This document shows positions 1 through 9,178 of a stretch of 64,000 nt of DNA, one piece after another. Position 1 is the stretch's first letter. The number at the start of each line of letters is the position of its first letter. Origin of the DNA: Eubacterium xylanophilum ATCC 35991 (GTDB taxonomy: Bacteria > Bacillota > Clostridia > Lachnospirales > Lachnospiraceae); assembly GCF_000518685.1 (NCBI RefSeq), contig NZ_KI912472.1, forward strand, positions 22,628 to 86,627, written 5' to 3'. Under the pieces are notes generated by a model, which ran no database searches, was not told the DNA's origin, and worked only from the letters and a program-made list of their open reading frames with translations. The translations under genes and the position numbers were made by a program.

Positions 1-114
1 TTTTTCAAATAGGCATGCCCCTCACTCCTTATCAATCTAGTCTTTTCCCCTCTCGGGGCATGCCAAATCCTTCTTTTTCAAATAGGCATGCCCCTCACTC
101 TTATCAATCAAGTC
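1..114. repeat. 73-bp tandem repeat with inverted GGCATGCC cores, cut by window edge
   Basis: Bases 1-42 and 74-114 are nearly identical (one 1-base indel and one substitution), giving a period of 73 bp. Each unit holds GGCATGCCCC (12-21, 85-94), and between them lies the reverse complement GGGGCATGCC (55-64). It can therefore pair with either copy as a 10-bp stem, giving two mutually exclusive hairpins. The array may continue to the left of the window, so copy number is unknown. No gene is supported here. Confidence 0.7.
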
Positions 115-250
115 AAAATTCCAGAGAAGCCCGTCAATGGAATGATATCTATGCTTTGTCACCGATTTGTTGAGATCGAGTACGGCTGGATTTGTAATTA
201 ATCAAAATTGGAGCTTCTGGAATGGCTCCTTTTCTTCCTGCTAATACGGA
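115..250. other. Intergenic stretch without a supported gene
   Basis: No convincing gene is visible. A minus-strand open frame of about 54 codons (40-201) reads into the repeat, but it has no ribosome site and ends at a stop inside the repeat; it may be a decayed gene tail. A short plus-strand hairpin (GGAGC 210-214 with GCTCC 225-229) followed by TTTT could end a transcript entering from the left. Confidence 0.4.
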
Positions 251-293
251 AAATACGGATGAGACCCTCTTTTCCTAGGTTTCATCCGTATTT
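251..293 (-). terminator. Hairpin downstream of the MurJ-like gene
   Basis: A 16-bp near-perfect stem (251-266 with 278-293, one mismatch) with an 11-base loop lies about 60 bases past the flippase stop codon. The arms end in short T runs on both strands rather than a long U tract, so it may act in both directions. It is the natural end of the rpsU-phoH-ybeY-DUF3048-murJ transcription unit. Confidence 0.6.
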
Positions 294-350
294 ATACTTC
301 CATAAGAACTTCCCACAACTACAAATCACAAATTTCTATTTCCACCCCTA

Positions 351-2015
351 CTACTCTATCAACTTAAATCTCTTGGCAATCTTATATATTCTGACTCCAC
401 ATGGTAAATTGTATACTTCTTCCTTGGTCATTCCTTTGAGCAAGAAGAATGCCACAAAATACGTCACAACGGCAATCAAAAGCGCAAACATGAGAGATAT
501 GGCATTGGCAATATAACCACTGACGGCTTTCTCTAACAACATATCAAGGAGTGTATAACAAGGCCATACAATAACTGCCATGATGACAGATGCCATAAAT
601 GGCTTTGATAGCGTCTTGATAAGTTCTAAATTAATATGTCTGACATTTCTCTTGATCGCAATCAGGTTGAAGATACTTACGACAATCGGGAATGTGATAT
701 TACCGATTATCAATGAGTATACACCGATATCAGTATATGAAAGGCAGACAAACACTACGCCAACGTGTAATACAAGGGAAATAGCCGAGTGAATTACAGG
801 AAGGGCCATGCGGTCTATACTCTGTAATGCGCCGCCTGTCACATTTGAAATAGCATAAAAAATAACTGCAGTTGAGCCAGCTAGCATAAGATGTCCACCG
901 AGCACATAATCTGATGAAGGGAACAACAATCTTACAATTGCCTGTCCCAATACAGTGTAGCCAATGGCACATGGAAATGCTATGAGCATATTGAATTTGA
1001 TACCTGACTTGATATTGTCACCTAGAGTTTTGAAATCATGCTGTGTATAGGCGGCTACTGCACTTGGTATCATAGATGAAGCCACCGAGGTGGATATTGC
1101 TATCGGCACACTCGTGAGCAGTCTATATTTCGAGCTATAAATACCTGTCAAAGACTTGATGGCTACGGTTGTATATCCCTTATTTCCCAGAACATTTCCG
1201 AATATATAATAGTCAATCAAGCCGCTGATCTGGTATACGGTCTGGCTGAGTATTACAGGGAGTATTGTGAGGAATAGAATGCCATAAATATGTTTGGCAG
1301 AATACAACCTTCTTCTTCTATCCTTACTCTCAAGTTTCTTCTGAACAGGGTGATAAACAATATAAACAAAGGCCACCAAAAACAGGGCAAATAAAGCGCC
1401 CATACATGTTCCCAAGGTACCTCCTGCGGCGCCCCATGCGCTCTTCTCAAAGGAATCTGCATTCCACTTGATGAAGCTATATGCAGCCCAGATACTTACG
1501 ACAGCATTTACGATTTGCTCTAAAACCTGGGAAACTGCAGTTGGAATCATGGTTTTCTTACCCTGGAAGAAACCTCGAAATACACCCAAAACTGCAACTA
1601 TAAATATAGTCGGCGCGAGAATTCTAAGTGGTATTCTAACACCTGCATAGTCAGGATAAATATTCTCCTCTATCCAACCAGATAATATGAATAACAATAG
1701 TCCAAATAAGCCACCTGATACCACGCCAAATATCATAGCCAGCTTAAATGTCTTGCCTATATTTTTATATTCTCTTTTTATATTCTGCATTGATATGATC
1801 TTTGACAGCGCCAAAGGCAAACTATACGAAGATACAATCAATACAATATCATAGATATCGAAAGCAACGGCGTAGATACCATTGCCCTCCTCCCCAAGAA
1901 TATTTGACATGGGGATTCTATAAATCATTCCGATAAATCTAACAATTAACGAAGCGGCAGCCAAGATACTACCTTGCTTCAGGAAATCGCTAGATGTTTT
2001 CTTGTTATTATCCAT
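351..2015 (-). CDS. MurJ/SpoVB-family lipid flippase
   Basis: This 554-residue polytopic membrane protein belongs to the polysaccharide biosynthesis (MVF/MATE-like) superfamily, closest in layout to Firmicute YtgP (Amj-independent MurJ) and SpoVB. Family members move lipid-linked wall precursors such as lipid II outward across the membrane. The sequence starts with a short polar N-terminus and then the amphipathic segment SLIVRFIGMIYRIP, typical of these proteins; about 14 hydrophobic segments follow and the tail is basic. Length matches the family (530-560). The ATG has AAGGA about 11 bases upstream. It is the last gene of its operon, 30 bases after the DUF3048 gene. Whether it is the vegetative MurJ or a sporulation SpoVB paralogue cannot be told from sequence alone. 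Confidence 0.88.
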   Translation of the reverse strand: MDNNKKTSSDFLKQGSILAAASLIVRFIGMIYRIPMSNILGEEGNGIYAVAFDIYDIVLIVSSYSLPLALSKIISMQNIKREYKNIGKTFKLAMIFGVVSGGLFGLLLFILSGWIEENIYPDYAGVRIPLRILAPTIFIVAVLGVFRGFFQGKKTMIPTAVSQVLEQIVNAVVSIWAAYSFIKWNADSFEKSAWGAAGGTLGTCMGALFALFLVAFVYIVYHPVQKKLESKDRRRRLYSAKHIYGILFLTILPVILSQTVYQISGLIDYYIFGNVLGNKGYTTVAIKSLTGIYSSKYRLLTSVPIAISTSVASSMIPSAVAAYTQHDFKTLGDNIKSGIKFNMLIAFPCAIGYTVLGQAIVRLLFPSSDYVLGGHLMLAGSTAVIFYAISNVTGGALQSIDRMALPVIHSAISLVLHVGVVFVCLSYTDIGVYSLIIGNITFPIVVSIFNLIAIKRNVRHINLELIKTLSKPFMASVIMAVIVWPCYTLLDMLLEKAVSGYIANAISLMFALLIAVVTYFVAFFLLKGMTKEEVYNLPCGVRIYKIAKRFKLIE

Positions 2016-2045
2016 TTAGAAGTGTCCTTCCGTCATGTTTTCCAC

Positions 2046-3170
2046 CTATTTCTTCTTCTTGAGCTTAATAAGCTTTGCTCTATTCTTTGGATATGCTGCA
2101 ATATAAGTCTTTCCCGGGTTGATGGTGAGCTTATCGCCATCCTCGTTATAGTAGCACATTTCACCATCCTCTTCGCTCTTTCTCCATGTAATCTTGGTAC
2201 ATTTTCCATTGGAGATATAGTAGCCCTTTCCGTGGGCTCTATGAAGGCTCAAATGCTGATATCCGTTCTTGTCAATATTTTTCTCCTTGACAAGCTGTAT
2301 AATTACATTCTTGAATTGAAGCTGCTTGTTGTATTTATGATCCATATGCTTTTTCTTGTACTCAAATTTCTTATACACCTTTGCCTTAGAATCGTACTTC
2401 AAGTAGCATATTGAGTAGTATGAAAATGGCAGATAGACATATTTACAATTATCTCCACTTTCGAGATCAGTATCTTCCTCATAGAAATCAAAATGTTCTG
2501 CCATCTTGCTCTCTTTGATCTTAGTTCTATACTTGAGTTTTTTAGCTCCCTTGAGAATCTTCTTGCCATCCGTATAAACATTATGTGGCGGCTTGACAGA
2601 ATTATCTCGTCTATAGACAACGCCACCAATGGCCGAAAGGCCGCTCAGATTGTTGGTCTTAAGCTCTTTCATCTTTGATATGGCATATTTAGTTTGGCCG
2701 AAGTGGCAGAATATGGAATCCCACTCGTCTGAGAAGCTGACATAATAGTGTCTGGCACTTCGCACGGATCCAAGGGTCTTAATCTTCTTCACGCCCTGGA
2801 AAACCCCAAGCATACGCGTAATACCACCCTCTGCAAGGGCCTCGTATACGATATCTAACTTGGAAGTTCCTCGCTGGCGAAGATTGGCATATTCTATATT
2901 ATTTATCATAATGGAAAATGGTCTCTCAGCCGCAACTTTCTTAGAAATATACTCTCCCGTGAGACGGCTCTTCACCTTATCTCCGTGATCAACAGGAGCC
3001 TCTGTTGGCTCAGGTGTAGGCACAGGCTCAGGTGTGGCCGTAGAAACTTGGACCGGCTTTGGTGTCTCAATATTTTTCATACTTGAGAGAACCGCAATGA
3101 CGCCAACAACAATAGCAATAATTGTCACAGCTCCGAGTGAAATCAAAGCTGTCATTTTCTTCTTATCCAT
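2046..3170 (-). CDS. DUF3048 (YerB-like) membrane-anchored protein
   Basis: A 374-residue protein with one N-terminal membrane segment (about residues 8-30, no lipobox cysteine), a Pro/Thr/Glu-rich linker (40-62) and then a DUF3048 region. Recognisable family features are RPFSIMINNI, the stretch around residues 105-120 (ALAEGGITRMLGVFQ) and RSARHYYV. A basic C-terminal part corresponds to the second DUF3048 domain. The best-known relative is B. subtilis YerB, of unknown function. The protein should face outward on the membrane. The ribosome site GTGGTGA precedes the ATG. The gene lies between ybeY and the MurJ-like flippase, which fits an envelope role, but no activity can be assigned. Confidence 0.85.
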   Translation of the reverse strand: MDKKKMTALISLGAVTIIAIVVGVIAVLSSMKNIETPKPVQVSTATPEPVPTPEPTEAPVDHGDKVKSRLTGEYISKKVAAERPFSIMINNIEYANLRQRGTSKLDIVYEALAEGGITRMLGVFQGVKKIKTLGSVRSARHYYVSFSDEWDSIFCHFGQTKYAISKMKELKTNNLSGLSAIGGVVYRRDNSVKPPHNVYTDGKKILKGAKKLKYRTKIKESKMAEHFDFYEEDTDLESGDNCKYVYLPFSYYSICYLKYDSKAKVYKKFEYKKKHMDHKYNKQLQFKNVIIQLVKEKNIDKNGYQHLSLHRAHGKGYYISNGKCTKITWRKSEEDGEMCYYNEDGDKLTINPGKTYIAAYPKNRAKLIKLKKKK

Positions 3171-3183
3171 AATTCACCACTTT

Positions 3184-3687
3184 CTAACAATCTCGTGTTA
3201 TTCCGAGGATGTCCATAATCTTTCTCTGTTCCTCTTCCATAACTCTTCTCTCGTCATCTTCGATATGATCATAACCGAATAGATGGAGCATACTGTGTAC
3301 TACCAAAAAACAAAATTCTCTGAGCTCCGAGTGTCCGTACTCTGCAGCCTGTTCTTTGACCACCTGGCCGCATAAGACAATATCACCGAGCACCAGCGTC
3401 TCCGTCTCCGGTATAATGCTTTTTGACATCTGAAAGCTCTCACCCTCAAAATCTCCGGGTTCATCGTACTCCATCATAGGGAAGCTGAGGACATCCGTCA
3501 CTCTATCTATATCCCTATGCTCACTATTTATCTGCCTAATCGTCTCCTTGTCCACAAGGGTGACGCTCACAAGCAAATCATATGTACATCCGACATATTT
3601 ACTGACGCAGGCAATAACCTGTTCCAGCTTTTCTTCGATGTCAAAATCAAATTCTAAATCTGTATCATTGATATACTCAATATTCAA
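3184..3687 (-). CDS. ybeY: Endoribonuclease YbeY (16S rRNA maturation)
   Basis: YbeY is a zinc-dependent single-strand endoribonuclease involved in 16S rRNA 3'-end maturation and late ribosome quality control. The diagnostic motif HSMLHLFGYDH, carrying the three zinc-binding histidines, is near residues 130-140, and the upstream LGDIVLC matches the family. Length (167 aa) is normal. The start appears to be TTG, two bases after the phoH stop codon, with AGGAAG from the phoH tail as ribosome site. The phoH-ybeY pair is a widely conserved neighbourhood, which supports the call. Confidence 0.95.
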   Translation of the reverse strand: MNIEYINDTDLEFDFDIEEKLEQVIACVSKYVGCTYDLLVSVTLVDKETIRQINSEHRDIDRVTDVLSFPMMEYDEPGDFEGESFQMSKSIIPETETLVLGDIVLCGQVVKEQAAEYGHSELREFCFLVVHSMLHLFGYDHIEDDERRVMEEEQRKIMDILGITRDC

Positions 3688-3689
3688 GA

Positions 3690-4706
3690 CTATCTTCCTT
3701 CATTCTTCTTATGTTGCTTCTTGTACTTTTCCTTGTACTGCTCCTTCGCTTCGAACTTCTCGTAAGCATGGACAATCTTCTGTACCAAAGGATGTCGCAC
3801 AACGTCCTTATTGGACAGATATGACACTCCTATCTCCTCAACTGATTTGAGGACTGTCAATGCCTGCTCAAGTCCCGATAACTCGTTATACTTCAAGTCT
3901 TTCTGGGAGAGGTCTCCGGTTATGACAACCTTGGAGCCAAAGCCGATACGGGTTAGGAACATTTTCATCTGAGACGGAGTCGTATTCTGCGCCTCGTCTA
4001 GAATTATATATGCATTATCCAGTGTTCGACCTCTCATGTATGCCAGAGGTGCCACCTCGATAAGTCCTTTTTCCGAATTCTTGATAAAACTCTCTGCCCC
4101 CATAATCTGATACAGGGCATCATACAGAGGCCTTAGATAAGGGTCGATCTTGCTTTGCAAATCACCCGGAAGGAATCCTAGGTTCTCCCCCGCTTCTATA
4201 GCAGGTCTGGTCAGTATAATCTTTTCAACTTCATTTTGCTTAAATGCTTGTATAGCCATGGCCATAGCCAGATACGTCTTACCTGTACCAGCGGGACCAA
4301 CTCCGAACACCATCATCTTATCGCGTATGTTATCAACATACTTCTTCTGTCCCAAAGTCTTGGGTTTGACCGGCTTGCCCTGGACTGTATAAGCTATGAT
4401 ATCTTTCTCTATTTGCGCAAGGGAAACGTCGGAGCGTTCCTTGGAAATCGAGAGAATGTAATTGACATTTTGATCTGTGATAGTCTCTCCTGACAAACTC
4501 AATGTCAGCATCTCATCGAAGACTCTCTTGGCAAGTTCTAATTTGCCACTCTCACCTTCGACCTTGACCACACCATCTCTTGATATCACGCGAACATCAA
4601 GATTCTTCTCTATCTTCTTTATATGACTATCCAATCCACCAAAGATATTACTCAAATGTTCTGATGGAATATCCACTACTATCTGTTCCACTAAACCCGA
4701 TGCCAT
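3690..4706 (-). CDS. phoH: PhoH-family ATPase
   Basis: A 338-residue cytoplasmic PhoH/PhoL protein. It has an N-terminal KH-like segment (about residues 10-75) followed by a superfamily 1-like ATPase core with Walker A GPAGTGKT (near 137-144), Walker B YIILDEAQN and the downstream motif VVITGDLSQ. PhoH proteins bind nucleotide and RNA and are functionally tied to YbeY. The C-terminus is Lys/Glu-rich. AAGGAAGG stands directly before the ATG. That site begins only a few bases after the rpsU hairpin and its U run, so expression probably depends on read-through from rpsU (see finding). Confidence 0.94.
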   Translation of the reverse strand: MASGLVEQIVVDIPSEHLSNIFGGLDSHIKKIEKNLDVRVISRDGVVKVEGESGKLELAKRVFDEMLTLSLSGETITDQNVNYILSISKERSDVSLAQIEKDIIAYTVQGKPVKPKTLGQKKYVDNIRDKMMVFGVGPAGTGKTYLAMAMAIQAFKQNEVEKIILTRPAIEAGENLGFLPGDLQSKIDPYLRPLYDALYQIMGAESFIKNSEKGLIEVAPLAYMRGRTLDNAYIILDEAQNTTPSQMKMFLTRIGFGSKVVITGDLSQKDLKYNELSGLEQALTVLKSVEEIGVSYLSNKDVVRHPLVQKIVHAYEKFEAKEQYKEKYKKQHKKNEGR

Positions 4707-4720
4707 CCTTCCTTATAATG

Positions 4721-4764
4721 AAAAACAGTACAGACACCCATACACTGTATGGGCATCTGTACTA
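4721..4764 (-). terminator. rpsU terminator / possible attenuator before phoH
   Basis: A strong stem of about 18 bp with a single bulge or mismatch (4727-4745 with 4747-4764) is followed on the minus strand by five Us. It lies 20 bases past the rpsU stop and ends just upstream of the phoH ribosome site. No separate phoH promoter fits in the gap, so it probably lets a fraction of transcripts through. Confidence 0.8.
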
Positions 4765-4784
4765 TAGCTTTAAACCACAATGGG

Positions 4785-4961
4785 TTATTTGTATTTTCTT
4801 TTACGAGCAGCCTCAGACTTCTTCTTGCGTCTAACACTTGGCTTTTCATAATGCTCTCTCTTTCGAATCTCTTGCTGAATACCAGCTTTAGCACAGTTTC
4901 TCTTGAAACGACGCAAAGCACTATCCAATGATTCGTTTTCTTTTACGATAACATTTGACAT
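4785..4961 (-). CDS. rpsU: 30S ribosomal protein S21
   Basis: A 58-residue basic protein with the S21 signature: [20 protein letters not shown] at the start, a central KREHYEKPS and a Lys/Arg tail. S21 binds the small-subunit platform near the anti-Shine-Dalgarno region and helps initiation. The open frame extends 14 codons further upstream, but the S21 alignment and a GGAGG site about 14 bases upstream favour the ATG at 4961. A consensus promoter precedes it and a strong hairpin follows it. Confidence 0.97.
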   Translation of the reverse strand: MSNVIVKENESLDSALRRFKRNCAKAGIQQEIRKREHYEKPSVRRKKKSEAARKRKYK

Positions 4962-5039
4962 AGTATCACACCTAACCTCCCTCCAGTTGTAAAGTTTGTG
5001 CATAACTCAACTGTTTGGGTATTTTTCGCACTAACAATA

Positions 5040-5067
5040 ATTATATCACAATTTTCCCATTCGTCAA
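5040..5067 (-). promoter_or_regulatory. Sigma-A promoter for rpsU
   Basis: Read on the minus strand, TTGACG (5062-5067) and TATAAT (5040-5045) are separated by 16 bases, about 80 bases upstream of the rpsU start. This is probably the promoter for rpsU and, through read-through, phoH-ybeY-DUF3048-murJ. Confidence 0.8.
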
Positions 5068-5118
5068 CCTTTTTAGAGAAAATTGAATAATTTTTTTGCA
5101 AAAAAATCCAATAATTGA

Positions 5119-7785
5119 TTATGATAACTGTGTCTTGACTACTTCAAGTGCCTTTTCAAGAGCTTCTCCGATTTTATCAGGATTCTTACCTCCGGCCTGA
5201 GCCATGTTTGGACGACCTCCGCCGCCTCCTCCTACGATAGAGGCAATTTCCTTGATAAGATTTCCTGCGTGAGCTCCCTTTGCCATAGCACTATCAGTTG
5301 CTGTAGCCATAAGATTTACCTTACCGCCATTGTTCACAGCATATACAACAAATGCATCTCCAAGTTTATTCTTAGCCTCATCACCGAGATCTCTCATTCC
5401 GTTCATATCAACGTCGCTCAACTCTTTGATGAGAACCTTAATTCCATTGATTTCTGTGGCATCACTGGTCATATCGCCAGCCGCAGCCTTGGCAATCTTA
5501 TTCTTCAGCTTGTCATTTTCCTTTGTGAGCGCCTTTAATTCATCCTGAAGTGCTGCAACTCTCTTGGCAACATCTGCCGGTGAAACCTTGAGCATTCCCG
5601 CAACAGTTCTAAACTGCTTGTCCATATCATCATAATACTTGATAAGTCCGGCACCTGTAAGAGCCTCGATTCTTCGAACTCCCGCTGCAACACCGCCCTC
5701 GGAGATAATCTTAAATGCTCCGATCAAACTTGTATTAGCAACATGTGTACCACCACAGAGCTCTGAACTAAACTCACCCATCTGGACAACTCTAACCTTC
5801 TCGCCGTACTTCTCGCCAAACAATGCCATGGCACCTGTCTTCTTGGCTTCGTCCAATGTCATCTCATTGGTCTCCACGTCGAGGCCACAATTTATCTGCT
5901 CATTGACAATTCTCTCCACCTCAGCAATTTCCTCATCTGTCATAGGTGAGAAATGCGTGAAGTCAAATCTAAGCTTGTCCTTATCCACAAGGGAACCTGC
6001 CTGCTCAACATGGTTTCCGAGAACAATTCTAAGCGCTTTCTGCATCAAGTGAGTTGCACTGTGATTGTTCGCTGTGAGATCACGTCTTGATTTATCAACG
6101 CTCAATCTAACCTTATCGCCCTTTGAAAATGTTCCGCTGACAACCTTACCTACATGTGCAATCTTCGTTCCCTGAAGCTTGATTGTATCCTCAACCTCGA
6201 ATGAAGCATCTCCACATGTAATAACGCCGGTATCAGCCATCTGACCACCCATAGTAGCATAAAATGGAGTCTCAGCCACGATAATTGTGCCGTACTCGCC
6301 TGCATTTATCTTATCTTCGATACTTGAAGGAAGTCTCTTAGAATCATCAACCTCATCTCTTGTCATCACAAGTATCTCACTATCATGCTCTAATCTATCA
6401 TATCCTACAAATGTAGAACCAATCTCAGGATCTATCTCATCATATACAGTTGCATCCTTGCCCATGTAATTGGTCTCTTCTCTGGCATCTCTTGCAGTCT
6501 GTCTCTGAATCTCCATGGCTTTCTTGAAGCCTTCTTCATCAGCACTAAATCCCTGCTCTTCGAGAATCTCTGTTGTAAGATCAACAGGGAATCCATATGT
6601 GTCATAGAGCTTAAAAGTGTTGGCGCCTGACAGAACATTTTCACCTGACTTCTTCATCTCATCCATCATGTCAGACAAGATGCTGAGTCCCTGATCAATT
6701 GTCCTATTGAAATTCTCTTCCTCAGTAGTGATGAGCTTGAGGATGTATTCTTTCTTTTCCACTAACTCAGGATAACCGCCCTTGGACTCTCTGATAACAA
6801 CCTCACTGATTTTGGCGAGGAACTGCTCCTTGATTCCCAAAAGCTTTCCGTGTCTGGCAGCTCTTCTGAGAAGACGTCTCAAGACGTATCCACGACCTTC
6901 GTTAGAAGGCATGATGCCATCAGATACCATAAATGTAACAGAACGGATATGATCGGTAATTACGCGGATAGAAACATCCTTTGCATCGTCCTTGCCGTAC
7001 TCTACATTGGCATATTTGCAAACTTCATCTCTTATGGCTTTGATGGTATCAACATCGAAAATCGAGTCAACTCCCTGCATAACTGTCGCAAGTCTCTCAA
7101 GACCCATTCCCGTGTCAATATTCTTGTTCTCAAGTTCTTTGTAATTTCCATTACCATCATTTTCGAACTGAGTAAATACGTTGTTCCAAATCTCTATATA
7201 TCTATCGCATTCACAACCAACTTTGCAATCCGGCTTTCCACAACCATACTTCTCCCCGCGGTCAAAGTAAATCTCTGAACAAGGTCCACATGGTCCTGCA
7301 CCGTGCTCCCAGAAATTGTCTTCCTTGCCAAATCTATATATGCGATCTTTGTCAACGCCAATCTCTTTGTTCCAAATATCAAAAGCCTCGTCATCATCTT
7401 GATAAACCGAAGGATATAGCAAATCTTCCGGAATCTCCAAAACCTTGGTCAAAAACTCCCATGACCAAGCGATAGCCTCTTTCTTGAAGTAGTCACCAAA
7501 GGAAAAGTTTCCAAGCATCTCGAAAAATGTTCCGTGTCTAGCAGTCTTGCCGACATTTTCGATATCACCAGTTCTGATACACTTCTGACATGTTGTAACT
7601 CTCTTCTTAGGTGGAATCTCCTCTCCTGTAAAGTAAGGCTTCAATGGAGCCATTCCTGCATTGATAAGAAGTAAACTTTTGTCATTTTGAGGAATAAGAG
7701 AAAAACTCTTCATCGCCAAGTGATCCTTGCTCTCAAAAAACTCAAGATACATCTTTCTCAATTCATTTAATCCATATGGTTTCAT
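5119..7785 (-). CDS. alaS: Alanyl-tRNA synthetase
   Basis: An 888-residue class II synthetase that charges tRNA-Ala and clears mischarged Ser/Gly. The catalytic core lies in residues 1-240 (KCIRTGDIENVG; FWEHGAGPCGPCSE). A four-cysteine insert (CGKPDCKVGCEC) sits around 180-190, as in many clostridial enzymes. The editing domain has the zinc motifs HSATH and CGGTH, followed by a coiled coil. The C-Ala domain ends with a glycine-rich GGGGGGRPNMAQAGG stretch. Length is normal. The ATG has AAAGGA about 12 bases upstream. Only 28 bases separate it from proA, so the two are probably co-transcribed. No T-box leader fits in that gap. The 3' flank (5081-5118) has an imperfect A/T-rich hairpin that may terminate weakly. 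Confidence 0.97.
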   Translation of the reverse strand: MKPYGLNELRKMYLEFFESKDHLAMKSFSLIPQNDKSLLLINAGMAPLKPYFTGEEIPPKKRVTTCQKCIRTGDIENVGKTARHGTFFEMLGNFSFGDYFKKEAIAWSWEFLTKVLEIPEDLLYPSVYQDDDEAFDIWNKEIGVDKDRIYRFGKEDNFWEHGAGPCGPCSEIYFDRGEKYGCGKPDCKVGCECDRYIEIWNNVFTQFENDGNGNYKELENKNIDTGMGLERLATVMQGVDSIFDVDTIKAIRDEVCKYANVEYGKDDAKDVSIRVITDHIRSVTFMVSDGIMPSNEGRGYVLRRLLRRAARHGKLLGIKEQFLAKISEVVIRESKGGYPELVEKKEYILKLITTEEENFNRTIDQGLSILSDMMDEMKKSGENVLSGANTFKLYDTYGFPVDLTTEILEEQGFSADEEGFKKAMEIQRQTARDAREETNYMGKDATVYDEIDPEIGSTFVGYDRLEHDSEILVMTRDEVDDSKRLPSSIEDKINAGEYGTIIVAETPFYATMGGQMADTGVITCGDASFEVEDTIKLQGTKIAHVGKVVSGTFSKGDKVRLSVDKSRRDLTANNHSATHLMQKALRIVLGNHVEQAGSLVDKDKLRFDFTHFSPMTDEEIAEVERIVNEQINCGLDVETNEMTLDEAKKTGAMALFGEKYGEKVRVVQMGEFSSELCGGTHVANTSLIGAFKIISEGGVAAGVRRIEALTGAGLIKYYDDMDKQFRTVAGMLKVSPADVAKRVAALQDELKALTKENDKLKNKIAKAAAGDMTSDATEINGIKVLIKELSDVDMNGMRDLGDEAKNKLGDAFVVYAVNNGGKVNLMATATDSAMAKGAHAGNLIKEIASIVGGGGGGRPNMAQAGGKNPDKIGEALEKALEVVKTQLS

Positions 7786-7813
7786 AATCTATATTCATTC
7801 CTTTCGTATTTAT

Positions 7814-9058
7814 CTATTCTCTTATCTGACCATTTCCAAGAATAATAAACTTTGTACTGGTCAATGCCAAAAGCCCCATTGGTCCTCTGGCGTGAAGCTT
7901 CTGAGTGCTGATTCCAATCTCTGCACCAAATCCAAACTCAAAACCATCTGTAAATCTCGTAGAGGCATTTACATAAACAGCCGCCGCATCAATATCATTC
8001 AAGAACTTCTGCGAATTGGCATAATCTGCAGTCACAATTGCCTCCGAATGTCCTGTATTATACTTGTTGATATGAGCAATCGCCTCATCAATACTATCAA
8101 CAACCTTAACTGAAATAATATTATCAAGATACTCTGTCCCAAAATCTTCTTCGGTAGCTTCTAGCATCTTGTCATCGTATTTTCTCGCTCTCTCATCTCC
8201 GCGAATCTCTGTTCCCTTCGCATAAAGAGCCTTACATATTGCCGGAATAGCCTTCTCGGCAATCTTACTGTGTATGACAAGTGACTCGCAAGCATTGCAT
8301 ACACCAAGTCTCTGAGTCTTGCTATTTACAATAATAGGCACAGCCATATCAACATCGGCAAACTCATCTACATACACATGACAGTTGCCCGTACCCGTCT
8401 CTATAACAGGTACTGTACTATTATTTACAACCGCCTTTATAAGCCCAGCTCCTCCTCTAGGTATGAGCACATCAATATACTCATTCAACTGCATAAGCTT
8501 TGTTGCAGTCTCTCTAGATGTATCCTCAATCAACTGACAAGCATCCTCAGGTAAACCTGCTGACTTAAGCGCCTCTCTAATGGTTGCAACTATAGCCATA
8601 TTGGAATTGATGGCATCACTGCCTCCCTTGAGAATACAAGCATTTCCAGTCTTAAAGCAAAGCGCAAATGCATCTACTGTAACATTTGGTCTAGACTCAT
8701 AAATAATACCAATAACTCCAATTGGAACTCTTCTCTGTCCGATTTGAAGGCCATTTGGACTAGTCTTCATAGAAATTATCTCTCCGATTGGATCCTCCAG
8801 CGAGATAACCTGATTAACCCCCTCAATAATTCCACTAATTCTCTCATCAGTGAGCGTAAGTCTATCCACCAATGACTCTGCCATCCCATTCTGTCTGGCA
8901 ACTTCAATATCCTTGTTATTGGCTTCAATAATCTTATTCTTATTATCCGCGATAGCCTTGGCAACCGCCTCAAGTCCTTTATTCTTATCCAAAACACCAA
9001 GCTTATTCATCAATGATGCTGCTGTCTTGGCATTTGCACCTATCAAATTCAAATCCAT
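7814..9058 (-). CDS. proA: Gamma-glutamyl phosphate reductase
   Basis: This NADPH-dependent enzyme, second step of proline synthesis, reduces gamma-glutamyl phosphate to glutamate semialdehyde. The 414-residue sequence has the family features [25 protein letters not shown], the catalytic-cysteine region around [13 protein letters not shown] and a C-terminal ARGPMGL. Length is normal. Ribosome site AAGGAGGAATTCTC precedes the ATG. Its partner proB is not adjacent but lies 0.9 kb upstream, at the head end of the proB-DUF896-cyclo-ligase run. proA has its own consensus promoter, next to a copy of the intergenic repeat. Confidence 0.97.
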   Translation of the reverse strand: MDLNLIGANAKTAASLMNKLGVLDKNKGLEAVAKAIADNKNKIIEANNKDIEVARQNGMAESLVDRLTLTDERISGIIEGVNQVISLEDPIGEIISMKTSPNGLQIGQRRVPIGVIGIIYESRPNVTVDAFALCFKTGNACILKGGSDAINSNMAIVATIREALKSAGLPEDACQLIEDTSRETATKLMQLNEYIDVLIPRGGAGLIKAVVNNSTVPVIETGTGNCHVYVDEFADVDMAVPIIVNSKTQRLGVCNACESLVIHSKIAEKAIPAICKALYAKGTEIRGDERARKYDDKMLEATEEDFGTEYLDNIISVKVVDSIDEAIAHINKYNTGHSEAIVTADYANSQKFLNDIDAAAVYVNASTRFTDGFEFGFGAEIGISTQKLHARGPMGLLALTSTKFIILGNGQIRE

Positions 9059-9089
9059 GAGAATTCCTCCTTCAAAAAATTTACTCTTA

Positions 9090-9118
9090 ATTGTACCACA
9101 TTGGCGAAATTAATGCAA
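9090..9118 (-). promoter_or_regulatory. Promoter for proA (and alaS)
   Basis: On the minus strand TTGCAT (9113-9118) and TACAAT (9090-9095) are exactly 17 bases apart, about 30 bases from the proA start. It begins six bases past the edge of repeat copy A. Confidence 0.78.
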
Positions 9119-9123
9119 GCCAT

Positions 9124-9165
9124 GTCTTACGACCGTAGGGAGTAAGACCAGCAATATGCGTTTCC
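9124..9165 (+). repeat. Intergenic stem-loop repeat, copy A
   Basis: Layout: GTCTTAC, an 11-base variable loop, GTAAGAC, then CAGC-nn-TATGCGTTTCC. It shares stem and 3' tail with copies at 13679-13720, 16692-16732 and 36065-36088. It sits between the cyclo-ligase stop and the proA promoter. Confidence 0.75.
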
Positions 9166-9178
9166 TTACATGTCTTCC

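Noticed and set aside
40-201. Minus-strand 54-codon open stretch before the tandem repeat
   Set aside because: No start with a ribosome site, truncated by a stop inside the repeat, and no family recognised; kept only as a possible decayed gene tail.
5639-6052. Plus-strand open frame of 137 codons antisense to alaS
   Set aside because: It lies inside alaS, has no ribosome site and a Ser/Leu-rich low-complexity translation typical of the antisense of a synthetase gene.
7786-7813. T-box or other tRNA-sensing leader before alaS
   Set aside because: The proA-alaS gap is 28 bases, too short; the leuCD leader (about 50 bases) and the proA leader also show no T-box sequence.
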